From a virus, in the IMG/VR virus record IMGVR_UViG_3300031578_008840, positions 1 to 26,209 of that record: 26,209 nucleotides of DNA; one strand, written 5' to 3'. The notes under the pieces were generated by a model. That model was given only the letters and a program-made list of their open reading frames with translations. It did not search any database and had not been told where the DNA came from. Positions 1-6,465 of this stretch are shown here, one piece after another. The translations under genes and the position numbers were made by a program. The number at the start of each line of letters is the position of its first letter. Within the stretch, counting starts at the first letter, position 1.

Positions 1-215
1 GCCTCTTGTAAAAACTTCGTAAATTCTCTCGATGAGCATGATCCTAGACGGAGAAATTGGGAGTGTGTTTTTGAGATTTCCCCCCGCGTTTTACTCGTCC
101 ACATATGGCAAAGGAGGTTCATCCAAATACCCTTAGAGCAAGGGCTTGCACTTTGAAGTTCGGTGTCACCTAACCAGTCTTTAAAATACCATTGATCCGC
201 AGGCGCCTTCCCCAT
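1..215 (-). CDS. Replication-like phage protein, N-terminal part (runs off left edge)
   Basis: An ATG at 215 opens a frame with no stop down to base 1, giving 71 codons of an incomplete gene. The product begins MGKAPADQWYFKDWLGD and continues with KGIWMNLLCHMWTS. This resembles the N-terminus of DUF1376-like or phage replisome-organizer proteins, whose members often start M-x-R/K-A-P-A followed by F/Y-x-K-D-W-L and then L-L-C-x-M-W. That family is usually a DNA-binding helix-turn-helix replication protein. The start lies 3 nt from the upstream gene's stop (TAGTAATG), so it is probably translationally coupled. The family call rests on pattern memory only; the C-terminal half is not visible. 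Confidence 0.7.
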   Translation of the reverse strand, partial: MGKAPADQWYFKDWLGDTELQSASPCSKGIWMNLLCHMWTSKTRGEISKTHSQFLRLGSCSSREFTKFLQE

Positions 216-217
216 TA

Positions 218-490
218 CTATTTCCCCTTCCCGATTATGTGATTCATCGAACCATCGTAATTGTCTGATAAGTCACAGGTAGGGCAGCCGTCCTTGATTC
301 CCAAACGTGTCTCATCACCATCCATACCAACCAATGCCCAACATCCCATGGTGCCTATTAGTTCCTTTGGATAGTGGCACCAACTCGGCTGTTTAAAGCG
401 CTTCATCGCATATCCCCATGTACGTTTCTCGCCTATAAGAACCCGTACTTCTTCCTTGGATAACTCATGGTAAAAGCGTTTATCAGCCAT
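218..490 (-). CDS. Conserved-looking small phage protein, function unknown (90 aa)
   Basis: The 90-aa product begins MADKRFYHELSKEEV. It carries four cysteines in two groups, C38 and C50 (SWCHYPK, MGCWALVG) and C69/C72 (a CPTC pair), which could bind a metal or only be structural. I do not recognise a family. The ATG is preceded by AGGAGG four bases upstream; that ribosome-binding site is made of the last codons (Arg-Arg-Ile-Asp-Gly) of the ASCH gene, which overlaps this one by 8 nt. Translation is therefore almost certainly coupled to the upstream gene. Confidence 0.75.
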   Translation of the reverse strand: MADKRFYHELSKEEVRVLIGEKRTWGYAMKRFKQPSWCHYPKELIGTMGCWALVGMDGDETRLGIKDGCPTCDLSDNYDGSMNHIIGKGK

Positions 491-1055
491 CTATCCTCCT
501 AAGCTCGTACACCCATGCCCACAGGCTGCTCTCCCAGGGGTGTTTTTTTGCGTAGATTGAGTCCCAAAACTCAGCATAAACTTTCCATGGGTCAGGATAT
601 TCTTTTACGCTGTCAGGATTCCATCTAGGCACCACAACCCCTTCTGCCCTTATATCTTCCTCACTTATTTCTTGAAGCTGTTCTACCCTCACCCCCGTCA
701 CTTCTAGCCATAGCCGTGCTATACATTTTGGCATATGGATTGATGCGCGCCATTTATACCCGTCTGCTGGTTTTCCCGATCCATCAGCCTTATAAACCAC
801 ACTACCCATTACACCGACACTCACAGCCCATGTCTCCTTCACCCATAGACGATCACCTACTTGGTAGGGAGATCTTGCCTCAAACCGGCACCCATCGTTA
901 TCCTGCCATACGGCACAAGACCCGATTAAGATAGGCTGTATTTCATCTAGGTGATCTGGAGGCTGCGGATTAATCGGCCTTCTCGTCTGTGTCTTTCTGC
1001 TATCAAGGGTAGCCCTCACCATTTCACCGTTAAATATCATCCCTTTGTCAGCCAT
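483..1055 (-). CDS. ASCH/PUA-like domain phage protein
   Basis: This 190-aa protein has the layout of a phage family often labelled 'morphogenetic protein' or ASCH-domain protein. The N-terminus reads MIFNGEMVRATLDSRKTQTRR, followed by YQVGDRLWVKETWAV at about 64-78, the IARLWLEVTGVRVEQLQ strand at about 112-128, and a C-terminus ending in WDSIYAKKHPWESSLWAWV and ELRRIDG. ASCH domains adopt a PUA-like beta barrel and are thought to bind RNA or modified nucleotides; no function is proven for this phage family. The gene follows the DUF5131 radical SAM gene with a 5-nt gap. Its last codons, AGG AGG ATA GAT GG, also serve as the ribosome-binding site and start of the next gene. G+C content is visibly higher than in the replication genes. 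A C-terminal fragment of a second copy occurs at 8787-8894. Confidence 0.8.
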   Translation of the reverse strand: MADKGMIFNGEMVRATLDSRKTQTRRPINPQPPDHLDEIQPILIGSCAVWQDNDGCRFEARSPYQVGDRLWVKETWAVSVGVMGSVVYKADGSGKPADGYKWRASIHMPKCIARLWLEVTGVRVEQLQEISEEDIRAEGVVVPRWNPDSVKEYPDPWKVYAEFWDSIYAKKHPWESSLWAWVYELRRIDG

Positions 1056-1059
1056 CTAT

Positions 1060-1731
1060 TCACCCCCATTGGTATAAACGTTTCAAATTGGGTTTTAGCC
1101 GCACGTCCATAAATGTTTGCAGTGTTGTCACTAGGTCGTGGATTTTCTCTGGTGATGGCTCGGGAAGTCTTGTTTTTTTACTGTCTGCTCCGATAGTCAC
1201 AAAGTCGGGCGAAATATGTGTGATGATCTCTATAAGGGTGTTTATGTCAAAATCAAGGATTGGCTCGATACTAATAAAAATCTGTGGCTTGCCAAGACAG
1301 TGACCACATAAATGGCGAAGGTCTGAAACGCGGACGGCAATGCAAGGGGCTTGTGATATCTCATAATCTCGATTTGATTCTAACGTCACACCCAATACAT
1401 AGTCACCCTCGTGGACCCATCCGGTAAATCCGTATGGATTTTTTGTTTGAAATACATAGTGGTTCCCGCTGTTCTCGACAATGCGCATCATTACCTCGTT
1501 TATCCATATCCTCGGTACTTCATCCGCCCACATATCCGTGCTACTCCCAACAAATATCGTTCGGTCACTACCCAGGTCGTCATTCAGGGCTTTTCCATCA
1601 AGCCTTAACTCTCCCACCGGCTTATGCCGCATGTAACAATACGTGCATTGGTGCGGGCACCTACCTTTAATTGGATTCCAGGTGTGCGTTATCCACGGGT
1701 ACATATTGCCCTTGCTTTTATTTAGTGCCAT
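1060..1731 (-). CDS. DUF5131 (phage Gp37/Gp68-type) radical SAM protein
   Basis: The 223-aa product has the radical SAM signature C-x3-C-x2-C at residues 25, 29 and 32 (CPHQCTYCY), preceded by THTWNPIKGR. This 'TWNP' context is typical of the DUF5131 or phage Gp37/Gp68 family. Other family-like stretches are TIFVGSSTDMWAD, HYVFQTKNP and IFISIEPILDF, the last close to the SIEPLL motif of that family. Such proteins should bind a [4Fe-4S] cluster and cleave S-adenosylmethionine; the substrate is unknown. The ATG is followed downstream by the ASCH gene after 4 nt. A 29-aa membrane peptide gene sits just upstream. The pairing with an ASCH protein hints at a nucleotide or RNA substrate, but that is inference. 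Confidence 0.85.
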   Translation of the reverse strand: MALNKSKGNMYPWITHTWNPIKGRCPHQCTYCYMRHKPVGELRLDGKALNDDLGSDRTIFVGSSTDMWADEVPRIWINEVMMRIVENSGNHYVFQTKNPYGFTGWVHEGDYVLGVTLESNRDYEISQAPCIAVRVSDLRHLCGHCLGKPQIFISIEPILDFDINTLIEIITHISPDFVTIGADSKKTRLPEPSPEKIHDLVTTLQTFMDVRLKPNLKRLYQWG

Positions 1732-1744
1732 CTATTCTCTCCCC

Positions 1745-1834
1745 TCATGGCCCTATCATCTGATGGTAGAATACCGCCCCGAGCACAGCCAGTGCCCATA
1801 GCGCGAGGATTATTATGCGGACGATGTGTTTCAT
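1745..1834 (-). CDS. 29-aa single-pass membrane peptide
   Basis: A short frame from ATG at 1834 to TGA at 1745 encodes MKHIVRIIILALWALAVLG followed by AVFYHQMIGP. Lys/Arg/His residues at the N-terminus and then about 18 uninterrupted hydrophobic residues fit one membrane helix with an N-in, C-out topology. The start codon directly abuts the upstream stop (TAGATG), and the gene fills what would otherwise be the only gap in this run, so it is probably a real, coupled gene. No function can be assigned. Small membrane peptides in phages include lysis or superinfection-exclusion factors, but nothing here decides between those. Confidence 0.55.
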   Translation of the reverse strand: MKHIVRIIILALWALAVLGAVFYHQMIGP

Positions 1835-2101
1835 CTATTGCCACCGATATGGTATTTGGGGGCGCTTCTCTGTATAAAAGACATGCAAGCCGTCTTTGTC
1901 CGCCTTCAAAACTGTGTCATACCCAAGCTTTCCCCCGGCCTGCACATGGTAATAAAGATCGAGCAGGGCATAACCATCCCCGTTTTCGAGAACTTTTTTA
2001 GAATAAAACCACCCAATATCTATCGTTTTTGGATGTTGTACCTTCAAACAAAATTTCTTTACATCATCTAACAGCCGTTGGTATGGATTGATTGTTTTCA
2101 T
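1835..2101 (-). CDS. Hypothetical phage protein (88 aa)
   Basis: The 88-aa product begins MKTINPYQRLLDDVKKF and ends KRPQIPYRWQ. It is mixed alpha/beta in appearance, with aromatic residues spread through it and a single cysteine. I do not recognise the family. The ATG has a modest AGGA-type ribosome-binding site and the stop is fused to the start of the membrane peptide gene. A 65-nt stretch upstream (2102-2166) contains no convincing gene, promoter or hairpin. Confidence 0.6.
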   Translation of the reverse strand: MKTINPYQRLLDDVKKFCLKVQHPKTIDIGWFYSKKVLENGDGYALLDLYYHVQAGGKLGYDTVLKADKDGLHVFYTEKRPQIPYRWQ

Positions 2102-2166
2102 CTACGTCATCCTGTATTTTTATCGTTTTGGCCCCTAAATATGACTACTGCTCCGCCACTCCCCGC

Positions 2167-3207
2167 TCAATATTTTGGCTTTCTTTCCTTTACAAATTGT
2201 GCCTCAACCTCTCTCCATAAAGCAATAGTTTCTCTTTTTAATTTTCGTATCATCAAATTTTCGTATTCAACCATGCTGATTGCATCATCAATGGATCTTC
2301 CTAATTTCAAATCACCAATAACAAATTCAGAATGCTTTCTTATCTGCTTAATGAACTTTAGATTTTGTCGTATATCATCAATTCCATAATCAAAAATAAT
2401 TGATATAGGGGCAGAATGGTATGGTACCCACACAGATGATTTGTAAACATGCACGAATACGTCTATACCAATAACCCTTTTTAGTTCTTTCCCCCCAATC
2501 ATTCTTGTTCTTTTTATTTTTGTAGGGTTGCTGCACTGAAGACGTAAAGAGGAATAGAAACCAATCCCAAGTCCCCCAGGACTACCTTGTTTTTGTTCAT
2601 ATCGACCAGCATCAATTATTGTTCGAACTTGGTTTGAGCATACCATCAAAAAGTTTTTCTTAGTAATGGCCCGACAAGTTTTCCGTAATTCTTCACTGAA
2701 TTCTTTTGCCCTTCTCATCCCATATTGGTCTTTATCATCCAACTCCATTTCAGTGGATAGTGCAGCAAGGGAATCGGTAAAAATACCATGTACCTTATCT
2801 TCTGGTTTTGGGTTCCATGCTCGTACTGGTTTAAATACTTCTGGCACTGTATTTGGATTTTCATATTCAATCGTATCTACATCCAGATTAAATAACCTTG
2901 CAAATTGTTTATTAAGACGAGCCTCTGGATCCTTAAACATTATTTGTCCGCCCTGTTTTTGGACTCGGCCTGCAATTTCACTTAGGAGAACAGTTTTTCC
3001 TGATCCACTGGGGCCAAATATCTCTACCAAAATCCCACTAGGAATCCCTCCATGTCTAAAACGTCCCCCAGAAATTGCTAAATCAAGCAAGGTAGAGCCT
3101 GTGCTAATAGTGATAGTACCACCATCATATTCCAAGGTGGGTTTTACTTTTAGCTTCACATGGTTTTTAACTTGAGTACTTAATTTACTGTTTTTAGTCC
3201 TCTTCAT
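2167..3207 (-). CDS. RecA-family recombinase
   Basis: The 346-aa protein has the RecA core. It shows GGIPSGILVEIFGPSGSGKT, with Walker A GPSGSGKT at 65-72, then a glycine-rich strand ending in DPEA at 93-96 and a Walker B-like strand GIFTDSLAAL at 141-150. The L2-like DNA-binding segment SNQVRT at about 191-196 is followed by QGSPGGLG. Phage RecA/UvsX/Sak4 proteins coat single-stranded DNA and catalyse strand exchange in recombination-dependent replication and repair. The ssDNA-binding protein and a possible mediator lie upstream in the same run of genes. Its length and GPSGSGKT loop fit the RecA/UvsX type better than the shorter Sak4 type. The first eight residues nearly repeat those of the preceding methyltransferase (MKRTK-x-SK). 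Confidence 0.88.
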   Translation of the reverse strand: MKRTKNSKLSTQVKNHVKLKVKPTLEYDGGTITISTGSTLLDLAISGGRFRHGGIPSGILVEIFGPSGSGKTVLLSEIAGRVQKQGGQIMFKDPEARLNKQFARLFNLDVDTIEYENPNTVPEVFKPVRAWNPKPEDKVHGIFTDSLAALSTEMELDDKDQYGMRRAKEFSEELRKTCRAITKKNFLMVCSNQVRTIIDAGRYEQKQGSPGGLGIGFYSSLRLQCSNPTKIKRTRMIGGKELKRVIGIDVFVHVYKSSVWVPYHSAPISIIFDYGIDDIRQNLKFIKQIRKHSEFVIGDLKLGRSIDDAISMVEYENLMIRKLKRETIALWREVEAQFVKERKPKY

Positions 3208-3236
3208 ATTTTATCTCTATGATTTATGTAAATAAT

Positions 3237-3995
3237 CTATATATCCATTGATACCAATACAGCATTAACTCCTGTTCCTGATTCTTTAAAACAGCCTTCT
3301 GGTAGACGTTCTGTGTAACCATTATGCTGATGTATTAAATCCCTAAATTCTACTGTTTTTTTATTTTTTCTAAACAGAATACTGGCCGACATAATTGCAA
3401 CCAATCTTCCCCCAGGCATGAGAAAATTAAGGGCATGGGAAACATGATCAATATCTTGTTGACGTTCGAATGGAGGGTTCATTACCACACGATGGTATAT
3501 AGGGGATGGTTCTACTGCAAGAAAATTCGCCTGCTGTGCCTGGTAGCCTTTTTTCTCAAGTATTGCCACGTTGTCTGATAAAAGTTCTATACAATCAATT
3601 CTACAATCTTTTGGGATAAGATCTGCAATCCCACCTTGTCCAGCAGATGGTTCTAATACCGACATATCACGTTCTATTTTTGCCAATTCGATCAGTTTTA
3701 TTGATATAGTTGCCGGTGTCGGGAAATACCCATATTTTTTAGGCAATGTAATTTTCCCCGTAAGCAAGACATATTCTAGTTTTTCTGTTGGATCTTCGGT
3801 AAAGATATGGCTTTTGCTTTTTCTGTCCCATTTTCCTCCCATATTTTCGAGTACTTCATTAACAGCTAGGTATTGTTTTCTATCCAATTGTTTACAGGAA
3901 AGAAAGATTTTGTTTTCTTTAATTTCTACATTACTTAAAATTGCTAAAATTGCTTCATCAATGGTTTTCCGTTTACTGCTTTTGGTCCTCTTCAT
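3237..3995 (-). CDS. NPPF-type adenine-N6 DNA methyltransferase
   Basis: The 252-aa protein has an N-terminal region of about 85 residues with GGKWDRKSKSHIF. The methylase fold follows: YFPTPATISIKLIELA at 90-105, SAM-binding motif I VLEPSAGQGG at 113-122, an acidic IELL at 136-139 and catalytic motif IV NPPF at 173-176. NPPF/NPPY marks amino-methyltransferases, mostly adenine-N6. The family is common in phages and plasmids without a partner nuclease, where it may protect the genome from host restriction. The start overlaps the upstream gene by 23 nt. The target sequence cannot be read from the protein, and no specificity subunit or nuclease is present nearby. Confidence 0.85.
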   Translation of the reverse strand: MKRTKSSKRKTIDEAILAILSNVEIKENKIFLSCKQLDRKQYLAVNEVLENMGGKWDRKSKSHIFTEDPTEKLEYVLLTGKITLPKKYGYFPTPATISIKLIELAKIERDMSVLEPSAGQGGIADLIPKDCRIDCIELLSDNVAILEKKGYQAQQANFLAVEPSPIYHRVVMNPPFERQQDIDHVSHALNFLMPGGRLVAIMSASILFRKNKKTVEFRDLIHQHNGYTERLPEGCFKESGTGVNAVLVSMDI

Positions 3996-4365
3996 GTTTT
4001 TCCTCTATGGTTTTGATAATTAATGAAATTGTTGTAGACAAAAGTCCCCTTCGTAAAAGAAATTCTTTAATCCCTTCCAGATACTTTTCAAATTTCAAAT
4101 TGGTCTTTTTGCTTTTTTGTGGAAGAAGGTTACTTTTCCATTCTAGCAAAGCTCTTTCTGCAAGTGAGTCTATTATGAATTCAACGTCTTCCTCTTTGGA
4201 TATTTCTTTGCGGATTAAATCCGTCACCATTTTCGTTTTTGTTTTCCCATAGAACAAGGAAAGTAAAGTGAATCGTTCTACCAAGTCCATAGGGACATAG
4301 GCCCCTATGAACTGGTAGTTTTTTTCTCCTTTCTTTTCTGATGGAATACTGAATGGGTTTTTCAT
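3973..4365 (-). CDS. Unknown protein with possible ribbon-helix-helix N-terminus (130 aa)
   Basis: The 130-aa product has a segment YQFIGAYVPMDLVERFTLL followed by YGKTKTKMVTDLIRKEI at about residues 17-54. A short strand followed by two helices, with the pattern 'V-P-x-x-L-x-x-x-F ... K-T-K-T-x-M-V-T-D-L-I', resembles ribbon-helix-helix DNA-binding domains. The rest is helical and charged, ending in EEKHEEDQKQ. It lies between the ssDNA-binding protein gene (12-nt gap) and the methyltransferase gene (23-nt overlap). A DNA-binding or regulatory role is plausible but unproven. Confidence 0.6.
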   Translation of the reverse strand: MKNPFSIPSEKKGEKNYQFIGAYVPMDLVERFTLLSLFYGKTKTKMVTDLIRKEISKEEDVEFIIDSLAERALLEWKSNLLPQKSKKTNLKFEKYLEGIKEFLLRRGLLSTTISLIIKTIEEKHEEDQKQ

Positions 4366-4377
4366 AAGGATTTTTCC

Positions 4378-5355
4378 CTAATCATCTTCTTTTTTAATGA
4401 TACATGCATCCCACAATTCACAATCGTCACATTCATCATATTCTTCTGTATCTATTCCGAATTTGTGTCCATGCGGACATTTTGATTCTTTATTTTCCCG
4501 TTTAGTACGACGGGTGATCCCTGGTTCTTTTTCCTCCTCTTTGTTTTCTGTTCCTTTCACTTCTTTTTCTTCTCTTTGTTCCAGTTCTCCCTTCTCCTCT
4601 CCCCCTTCCTCGCCTTCAAGCTCAAAGAAAATCGTTTCGAGTTCTTTATAGCTCAAAACTTTGAGGGCTTCATCCAAATTAGGAACATCGTCCAGAATCC
4701 CTTCTTCATATCCATTGTCTCTTTCTACAAAATCGATCCTTTTCGCTTCGGCAAACTCCGGTCCCTTCCCAATACGCTTTGTGTCAAACCTGATTTTGAG
4801 AGTTAGCCCTTCTTCAAGATCCGGGAATACTTCATACTCTTCGTTTTCCTCCAGCTCTTCTGTTAAGAGGTTTTGAAAAAGCCATTCACTCATATCCCAA
4901 ATGTGGGGCTCTTCTTTGAATTCACGATGGTTTTTAGGTACTACTACATACAGAACTCGGTATGATGCTTTCGTTTGTGCCAATTCATCTTTATTGGCTC
5001 CTTCCTTTATCTGCTTTGCTCGATAATCACATATGGGACACTTCTTCCCAATTGATGTGGGACAAACATAAGCGTCATTATTGATTCCAACATTTCTATG
5101 GATTTTGAAGGGTCGTTTGTACCAAAGATCTCCCACACGGGCAATTTCTCTTTCATCATCATGATCCATATGTTTTGGGTCAGTGACTTCATACGGCAAG
5201 ATGTCCAGACTTACCCTTTTTCCTGGTTCTTCTTGGAATTCGAGTACTCCCTTGGGAAGTATTAAATACCCGAATTGTGCCATCCTCTTCTTCTTTGTTT
5301 GGGCGTTGTAGTTTACCTTACCTTTGAATCTACTTCTCTTTCTTTCTCTTGGCAT
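4378..5355 (-). CDS. gp32-like single-stranded DNA-binding protein
   Basis: This 325-aa protein looks like a relative of T4 gp32. A basic N-terminus is followed by a core with a zinc site H86-x11-C98-x7-C106-x2-C109 (IHRNVG ... VCPTSIGKKCPICDYR) and then KASYRVLYVVV, matching the order and spacing style of the gp32 Zn subdomain. A long Glu/Lys-rich linker at about 245-285 and an acidic C-terminal tail are typical of SSBs that recruit replication partners. Unlike T4 gp32 it carries a second Cys/His cluster near the end (C293, H295, H297, C309, C312, C318; KCPHGHKFG ... DECDDCELWDAC). It would coat ssDNA during replication and recombination. The start overlaps the 53-aa membrane peptide gene by 26 nt. 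Confidence 0.8.
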   Translation of the reverse strand: MPRERKRSRFKGKVNYNAQTKKKRMAQFGYLILPKGVLEFQEEPGKRVSLDILPYEVTDPKHMDHDDEREIARVGDLWYKRPFKIHRNVGINNDAYVCPTSIGKKCPICDYRAKQIKEGANKDELAQTKASYRVLYVVVPKNHREFKEEPHIWDMSEWLFQNLLTEELEENEEYEVFPDLEEGLTLKIRFDTKRIGKGPEFAEAKRIDFVERDNGYEEGILDDVPNLDEALKVLSYKELETIFFELEGEEGGEEKGELEQREEKEVKGTENKEEEKEPGITRRTKRENKESKCPHGHKFGIDTEEYDECDDCELWDACIIKKEDD

Positions 5356-5491
5356 TGTGATCTCCTTCTTCGTTTATTAACTGTTTAAGTGCAGTTATCC
5401 ATCCTAACATTTGTGCCTTACTAACCACAAATACTAAATATGGGACTATGATTACTACTATGATGATTATTATAATAATCATCGATTGCAT
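5330..5491 (-). CDS. 53-aa membrane peptide with poly-Ile helix
   Basis: An ATG at 5491, three bases after the stop of the upstream gene (TAAACTATG), opens a 53-codon frame. The product starts MQSM, followed by seven isoleucines and a Val/Ile-rich run up to about residue 23, then a hydrophilic tail KQLINEEGDHNAKRKKEK. This is one strong transmembrane helix with a charged cytoplasmic tail. The end overlaps the start of the ssDNA-binding protein gene by 26 nt, and the AAGGAG ribosome-binding site of that gene lies inside it. The upstream ribosome-binding site is weak, so translation may depend on coupling. No function is known to me. Confidence 0.5.
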   Translation of the reverse strand: MQSMIIIIIIIVVIIVPYLVFVVSKAQMLGWITALKQLINEEGDHNAKRKKEK

Positions 5492-5494
5492 AGT

Positions 5495-6016
5495 TTACTC
5501 AGATCTTTTCTTTCGTGACATTGTGTTGGATAAAGCTGAAGCAACGCCGGTATCTACTTTTCTTTGTCTTTCTTCTCGTTTTTCACGTTCTTGTGGAAGA
5601 TTCCTGGGCATGCTGGGGCCGGAAAAATATTGTTGTCCATGAAGGATCACAAGGTTTTCAAGGGCTTGTCTGCGGGTGAATACAATTTCATTTTTGGCAA
5701 GTTCGGCAAATTCTGATTCATATTGTACTTCGATCAATTCATCAGCGATTTTTTTGTGCCTTTCGTGGTTCCGATAATACGCTTCAATATCGGCGGCGTT
5801 TGGTTTTTCTTTTCCACAAGACTCCTCTGGAAATTGATTTGCTTCAAGAATCAATTCTGAACGCATCGTTTTTTTACGCTCTTCCAGTTTAGCAACTTGT
5901 TTGTGTAAATCAGCAAGATGCTTTCCATATTTTAAAGCAAGGGCTCCTTGATCAAGCCATTCAACATCTAACGCCGTTTCATCTATTCTCATATCTTCTT
6001 CATAGTCTAATTTCAT
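5495..6016 (-). CDS. Conserved phage coiled-coil protein, possible recombination mediator
   Basis: The 173-aa product is mostly helical. It has RIDETALDVEWLDQGALALKY near the start, a long charged helix at about 30-55, and QALENLVILHGQQYFSGPSM with PRNLPQE near 115-142. I recognise this as a conserved phage protein, usually placed beside an ssDNA-binding protein and a RecA-like gene, as here. That position and the coiled-coil character are compatible with a UvsY-like loader of the recombinase onto SSB-coated DNA. This is inference from context; I see no diagnostic catalytic motif. The start has a good ribosome-binding site (AGGAGAG). Confidence 0.7.
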   Translation of the reverse strand: MKLDYEEDMRIDETALDVEWLDQGALALKYGKHLADLHKQVAKLEERKKTMRSELILEANQFPEESCGKEKPNAADIEAYYRNHERHKKIADELIEVQYESEFAELAKNEIVFTRRQALENLVILHGQQYFSGPSMPRNLPQEREKREERQRKVDTGVASALSNTMSRKKRSE

Positions 6017-6064
6017 TTTTCTCTCCTAGCATGATTTTAGAAGTTATGTCCCCCATATTAGGAT

Positions 6065-6340
6065 TCAGCCATGCTTTTTCCCCTCCGCTGCTGCGACTAT
6101 TTGTTTGGCAATGCGGGTGACGTAGGCAAGGCCGAATTGGCCACAGGGGCAACAGTAATCGTTGCAGAGGTTGTTGGTTATTGGTTCTTTACTCTTATAT
6201 GGTTTGAGTTTTGGGAATAATGCCTTACATTTACGACCGTTGTGGTGGTCTCCATAGAATGGGCAACCACCATTGTTGTGAATCCACGGTTTAATCCGCC
6301 CCAACACTTCCTCATCCACCACCGACAAATCGCGCTTCAT
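6065..6340 (-). CDS. Cysteine-rich phage protein, function unknown (91 aa)
   Basis: The start is placed at 6340 rather than the in-frame ATG 30 nt earlier. GGAGGA sits six bases upstream of 6340, and this ATG overlaps the previous stop as ATGA. The 91-aa product has GGCPFYGDHHNGRKCKAL and LCNDYCCPCGQFGLAY, giving six cysteines and two adjacent histidines that could hold a zinc or Fe-S site. The C-terminus is a helix ending in KKHG. It belongs to a small group of three overlapping, relatively G+C-rich genes. No family was recognised. Confidence 0.65.
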   Translation of the reverse strand: MKRDLSVVDEEVLGRIKPWIHNNGGCPFYGDHHNGRKCKALFPKLKPYKSKEPITNNLCNDYCCPCGQFGLAYVTRIAKQIVAAAEGKKHG

Positions 6341-6465
6341 TTCACTTCCTCCATCTTCCCCCCGCAGCACGGGCAGGGGCTGTCATACCGCCCAAAACGA
6401 GGGCAGCGGCAAACCCCGCACTTGACGCAACAGAAAAGATTCTTTTCCTCGGCAGGTTTTTTCAT
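6337..6465 (-). CDS. 42-aa zinc-ribbon-like protein
   Basis: The frame runs from ATG 6465 to TGA 6337. The product has eight cysteines in 42 residues, arranged NLFCCVKCGVCRCPRFGRY followed by SPCPCCGGKM. C-x2-C pairs on both sides of a short loop are the pattern of a zinc ribbon. Both ends are ATGA overlaps with neighbouring genes (6462-6465 and 6337-6340), and a GGGGTGGAG ribosome-binding site precedes the start, so this short gene is well supported. Such ribbons in phages often bind nucleic acid or a host protein; nothing more specific can be said. Confidence 0.65.
   Translation of the reverse strand: MKKPAEEKNLFCCVKCGVCRCPRFGRYDSPCPCCGGKMEEVK

Noticed and set aside
2102-2166. Possible small gene or promoter between the 88-aa gene and recA-like gene
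   Set aside because: Only two- to five-codon frames are present and no -10/-35 pair or hairpin with a T-run was found.
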